Origin: an uncultured bacterium
GTDB taxonomy: Bacteria > CSSED10-310 > CALFER01
Direction: 5' to 3'
Assembly (NCBI GenBank): GCA_937951895.1
Contig: CALFER010000024.1
Location: 1 to 64,000 of the forward strand
DNA length: 64,000 nt
The notes under the pieces were generated by a model that was given only the letters and a program-made list of their open reading frames with translations, searched no databases and had not been told where the DNA came from. A program made the translations under genes and the position numbers. This document shows positions 61,423 to 64,000 of the stretch, piece by piece. Within the stretch, counting starts at the first letter, position 1. Each line of letters begins with the position of its first letter.

Positions 61423-62511
61423 ATGAAGTTCAGAGAAATCATGTGCTTGGGGTTACTTGTCAGTCTATCGATCGCCGTCGCCGCCGCGCAGACACCGCCG
61501 ACAGTGACAATCGCTCAGATTCAGCAGTATCAGGGTGTCAACGAAGGCGATCGTGTTCGAGTCGTGGGTGTGGTCACCTGCGAAAGCGCCCGCTTCGGTT
61601 ACTCGACCACCATGGTCAGCGATTTCGGAGGCGGCGCCTGGGGATCGATCGCTGTGTATGACCGCGACCAGAGACTCGTTGCGGAACGTGGAAACACCGT
61701 CGAAGTTGTCGGTATCATTCAGGAATACTATGACAAGACAGAAATCGTCACGAGCGATGAAACCGAATTCCCGCCGATGGTGACCGGTTCCGGTTCCGTT
61801 CCCGAACCGCTCGATATCAGCGCATGTGATGCGGATAACGAAGACTACGAAAGCTGCCTTATTATGCTCCGCAACGTCGAAGTCCTCTCGGCACCCGACC
61901 AGTACGGCGCGATCGCGATCTCCGACGGCAACTGCGAGTTCACTCTGCTTCTCCGGAAAATCGACCCGGTCCCGAGCATCGGTTTTGTGTATGCCTGCCT
62001 GATCGGTATCGATGACTACCACTTCGGTGAATTCAAGATTCGACCCCGCGACGAAGGCGACTGGGAATGCCCCGGAGGCGACCCGACTCCCACGCCCACT
62101 CAGGGTACCGGCCCCACTCCGACTCCGACCCCCGGCGGCACTCAGTGTGATCCGACATTGCAGCTCTATTTCGACGACCACAACCCGGAAATCTGCTTCC
62201 AGGGCGGCGACATGTTCGAAGCCCGATTCCAGATCGCCAACCTGTGCGAAGGTGATCGCAGTTTCGACCTCTACGTCGTTCTCGAAGTCGCCGGCCTGTA
62301 CTTCTTCTGGCCGTCCTGGACCGAGAACATGGACAGCGCTCCATTCCAGCTCCGCCCCGAAGAACAGATCGATGAAGCAATTCTGCCTCCGTTCGCCTGG
62401 CCGAGCGGTGTGGGTTCCTTCAATGGTCTGCATTTCTACGGCGTCATGACCGTTCCGGACACTTACGACCTGGTCGGACAAGTCGCAATGGTCGAGTTCT
62501 GCTATCAATAG
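61423..62511 (+). CDS. Secreted protein with OB-fold-like domain, Thr/Pro linker and shared C-terminal domain
   Basis: A 362-residue exported protein: signal peptide (about 1-22, AVAAAQ) and an OB-fold-like N-terminal domain (about 25-215: GDRVRVVGVVTCESARFGYSTTMVSDFGGGAWGSIAVYD and NTVEVVGIIQEYYDKTEI). A TPTPTPG-type linker (about 225-245) and the C-terminal domain shared with 16401 and 59765 (GGDMFEARFQIANL, VVLEVAGLYFFWPSWT, PPFAWP, VGQVAMVEF) complete it. The ATG at 61423 is chosen because it opens the signal peptide and follows a good ribosome site; an in-frame start at 61378 lacks one. It is divergent from its domain relative at 61189 and is followed by a clear terminator. Function is unknown. 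Confidence 0.78.
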   Translation: MKFREIMCLGLLVSLSIAVAAAQTPPTVTIAQIQQYQGVNEGDRVRVVGVVTCESARFGYSTTMVSDFGGGAWGSIAVYDRDQRLVAERGNTVEVVGIIQEYYDKTEIVTSDETEFPPMVTGSGSVPEPLDISACDADNEDYESCLIMLRNVEVLSAPDQYGAIAISDGNCEFTLLLRKIDPVPSIGFVYACLIGIDDYHFGEFKIRPRDEGDWECPGGDPTPTPTQGTGPTPTPTPGGTQCDPTLQLYFDDHNPEICFQGGDMFEARFQIANLCEGDRSFDLYVVLEVAGLYFFWPSWTENMDSAPFQLRPEEQIDEAILPPFAWPSGVGSFNGLHFYGVMTVPDTYDLVGQVAMVEFCYQ

Positions 62512-62535
62512 TCGCCTGATTGCTGATGACACCGG

Positions 62536-62565
62536 GAGCCCTGTTCACGCAGGGCTCTTTTTTTT
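62536..62565 (+). terminator. Intrinsic terminator
   Basis: GAGCCCTG-TTCACG-CAGGGCTC (62536-62557), an 8-bp stem with a 6-base loop, then eight T (62558-62565). It ends the 61423 transcript. Confidence 0.92.
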
Positions 62566-62676
62566 ACCGATCTCTATCATCAAACAAACAGGAGTCCAAT
62601 GGGTTTCGCATTGACACCGGAATCTCGATACGAGTATTCTCGAAGGGTGTTTCAATGCTTTCGGAGGAGGTTGTTT

Positions 62677-64000
62677 ATGAGCACTACGATACGGTACGCG
62701 ACACTGAGCGTTTTGTTGATTCTGGGATGTCTGCTGCTACCGGCGGTTCAGGCCGTCGATGTGCAGGGCAGCATCCAGGGAATCGTGACCGATCCGGGCG
62801 GCAACCCGGTTGCCGATGCGGAAATCACGTTACTGAATCTGGAAACCGGATACTATCAGACCATCTCATCCCGTGAGGACGGTCGCTATCGCGCCCGCCT
62901 CCTGCCTCTCGGCCTCTACCAGATCACCGTCGTCAAAACCGGTCTCGCCATCCATCAGCAGGACGGCATCCGGTTGACCATCGGCGATGTCGTCACCTTG
63001 AATATCGATCTCAAACCGATCACCTTCGAACAGACCATCACCGTCAAGGCTGATGCGCCGATCGTCGAGGTAAACAACGTCGACAGCGGTTCGACGGTCA
63101 ACCAGAAAGCGATCGAGACCTTGCCGCTGAACGGTCGGAATTTCCAGGATCACGTCCTGCTCACTGCCGGCACCATCTACACCGACTACCATGTTCAGGT
63201 CGGTGGCCAGCGAAGCACCAGCAACAATCTGATGATGGACGGAGCAGACAGCAATTCCGCTTTCTTCTCGGAACAGCGCGGCGGAACGCGCCCGCCATTC
63301 ACATTCAGCCAGGAAGCCGTCAAGGAATTTGAAGTCCTGAATAATGCTTACAGCGCTGAATTCGGACGCGCCGGGGGCGGTATCATCAACGCCGTTACAA
63401 AATCGGGGACCAACACGTTCACCGGGTCCACTTTTTACTATTATCGAGACGACAGCATGGTCGAACGAAATGCCCGTGGCAGCAAGTTCGAGGATTTCCA
63501 GCAGCATCAGTTCGGTGCAACCCTGGGTGGTCCCATTCTCAAAGATAAACTCTTCTTCTTCCTCTCTTACGACGGCCAACTCAAAGACCGCCCGATCTTC
63601 GCCTACATCGATGAATACTACACTCGGGCAGGGGATGAGCATGGCGATAGCTGGTACCAGGACGATCCGGAGAATGCGGAAAAATATGATTTCGAGCAGT
63701 ATGACGGCGATTATATCCAGACGCATGATGAGAACGTGCTGTTGACGAAAATCGACTGGATCATCAACTCGAATCATCATTTCACTTTCCGTAATAACTG
63801 GTCGCGATACATTTCTGACAATGGCACCGTCACCAGCGGAGTTCAAAACTACAATGGATATGAACGAACCTATGCCAACTCTTTTGTCACATCACTGACG
63901 TCGATCTTCAGCGACTCGCTGTTCAATGAAATCCGCGTACAGTATGCGAAAGAGAAACGTCCGAGGATTCCCAATACCGATTCGATCCCGGAGACACGCA
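62677..64000 (+). CDS. TonB-dependent-receptor-like protein with N-terminal carboxypeptidase-regulatory-like domain (3' end beyond the window)
   Basis: An open reading frame of 441 codons that runs off the right edge. The signal peptide (about 1-27) is followed by a carboxypeptidase-regulatory-like domain (about 32-115: GSIQGIVTDPGGNPVADAEITLLNLETGYYQT ... GLYQITVVKTGL). A plug-like region follows (about 120-280, with LPLNGRNFQDHVLLTAG, DGADSNSAF and EFGRAGGGIINAVTKSGTNTFTGS) and then the start of a beta-barrel. This Oar/SusC-like architecture spans the outer membrane and takes up large substrates or acts in adhesion. GGAGGAGG lies just before the ATG. It implies an outer membrane. Confidence 0.9.
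   Translation, partial: MSTTIRYATLSVLLILGCLLLPAVQAVDVQGSIQGIVTDPGGNPVADAEITLLNLETGYYQTISSREDGRYRARLLPLGLYQITVVKTGLAIHQQDGIRLTIGDVVTLNIDLKPITFEQTITVKADAPIVEVNNVDSGSTVNQKAIETLPLNGRNFQDHVLLTAGTIYTDYHVQVGGQRSTSNNLMMDGADSNSAFFSEQRGGTRPPFTFSQEAVKEFEVLNNAYSAEFGRAGGGIINAVTKSGTNTFTGSTFYYYRDDSMVERNARGSKFEDFQQHQFGATLGGPILKDKLFFFLSYDGQLKDRPIFAYIDEYYTRAGDEHGDSWYQDDPENAEKYDFEQYDGDYIQTHDENVLLTKIDWIINSNHHFTFRNNWSRYISDNGTVTSGVQNYNGYERTYANSFVTSLTSIFSDSLFNEIRVQYAKEKRPRIPNTDSIPETR

Noticed and set aside
62866..63846. A minus-strand gene of 326 codons at the right edge
   Set aside because: It lies entirely opposite the TonB-dependent-receptor-like frame, which has a signal peptide, a strong ribosome site and clear domain motifs.
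1..64000. CRISPR arrays, insertion sequences, phage genes or toxin-antitoxin pairs
   Set aside because: None was found on either strand; no transposase, integrase or repeat-spacer pattern is visible.

Overview
The window reads as a gene-dense bacterial chromosome segment of roughly 55-57% GC. There are no insertion sequences, phage genes or CRISPR arrays, and no stretch of 300 bases or more lacks a gene. The organism is most likely an uncultured Gram-negative: there is a TonB-dependent-receptor-like protein at the right edge, a lipoprotein and several secreted beta-sandwich proteins. It has type IV pilus genes and an unusually rich set of signalling proteins: a TPR-linked Ser/Thr kinase, three sigma-54-type AAA+ proteins, an FHA-GAF-HD-GYP protein and a DUF4388 response regulator. 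This resembles Myxococcota/Desulfobacterota-like lineages or a candidate phylum; the phylum is inference and I cannot fix it from the sequence.

Layout. 1-3103 (minus): glycosyltransferase, grpE, a YugP-type Zn protease and a histone-deacetylase-family hydrolase cut by the left edge. 3193-14050 (mostly plus): TPR kinase, two secreted Ig-like proteins, a stand-alone B12-binding domain (minus), then a two-gene operon of AAA+ enhancer-binding-like proteins with degenerate sigma-54 contact loops. 14055-16850: small membrane protein, proline dehydrogenase, M42 aminopeptidase and a small secreted domain protein. 16884-19350 (minus): thiM-thiE-thiL. 19566-31459 (plus): cysS, an nfeD/slipin/SPOR membrane group, then phoH-PgpH-ybeY-CNNM-era and an FHA-GAF-HD-GYP signalling protein.

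31511-38936 (plus): a tight operon with a zinc-ribbon sugar epimerase, an adenylate-forming (ANL) enzyme carrying a C-terminal chorismate-mutase-like domain, DAHP synthase, a DUF362 protein, queE and aspS. 38959-49332 (plus): rho, rpmE, DUF1385, prfA, prmC, murA, mutS2 and dnaG, mostly a conserved information-processing cluster. Next come a tRNA(CAT) with a clear promoter and a strong terminator. 49612-58988: zinc-ribbon coiled-coil protein, lipoprotein, and a pilus group (PilR-like regulator, prepilin peptidase, PilT and a HEAT-repeat/PilT fusion, all minus) with a REC/HD-GYP-like/DUF4388 protein on plus. 59100-64000: HAD phosphatase, two large secreted proteins transcribed divergently from a compact regulatory region, and the start of a TonB-dependent-receptor-like protein.

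Most interesting features: (i) the ANL-chorismate-mutase-like fusion, whose mutase domain has lost several catalytic residues and which sits directly before DAHP synthase; (ii) a C-terminal secreted domain (P-x-W-T ... F-x-W-P) shared by three unlinked genes, one of them only a signal peptide plus the domain; (iii) a second beta-sandwich module shared by two secreted proteins and the tail of a glycosyltransferase; (iv) two adjacent AAA+ regulators that both lost GAFTGA while a third in the window keeps it; (v) a HEAT-repeat array fused to a PilT motor next to a PilT lacking a conserved His. All protein assignments come from reading translated sequence and motifs by eye; no database search was run.
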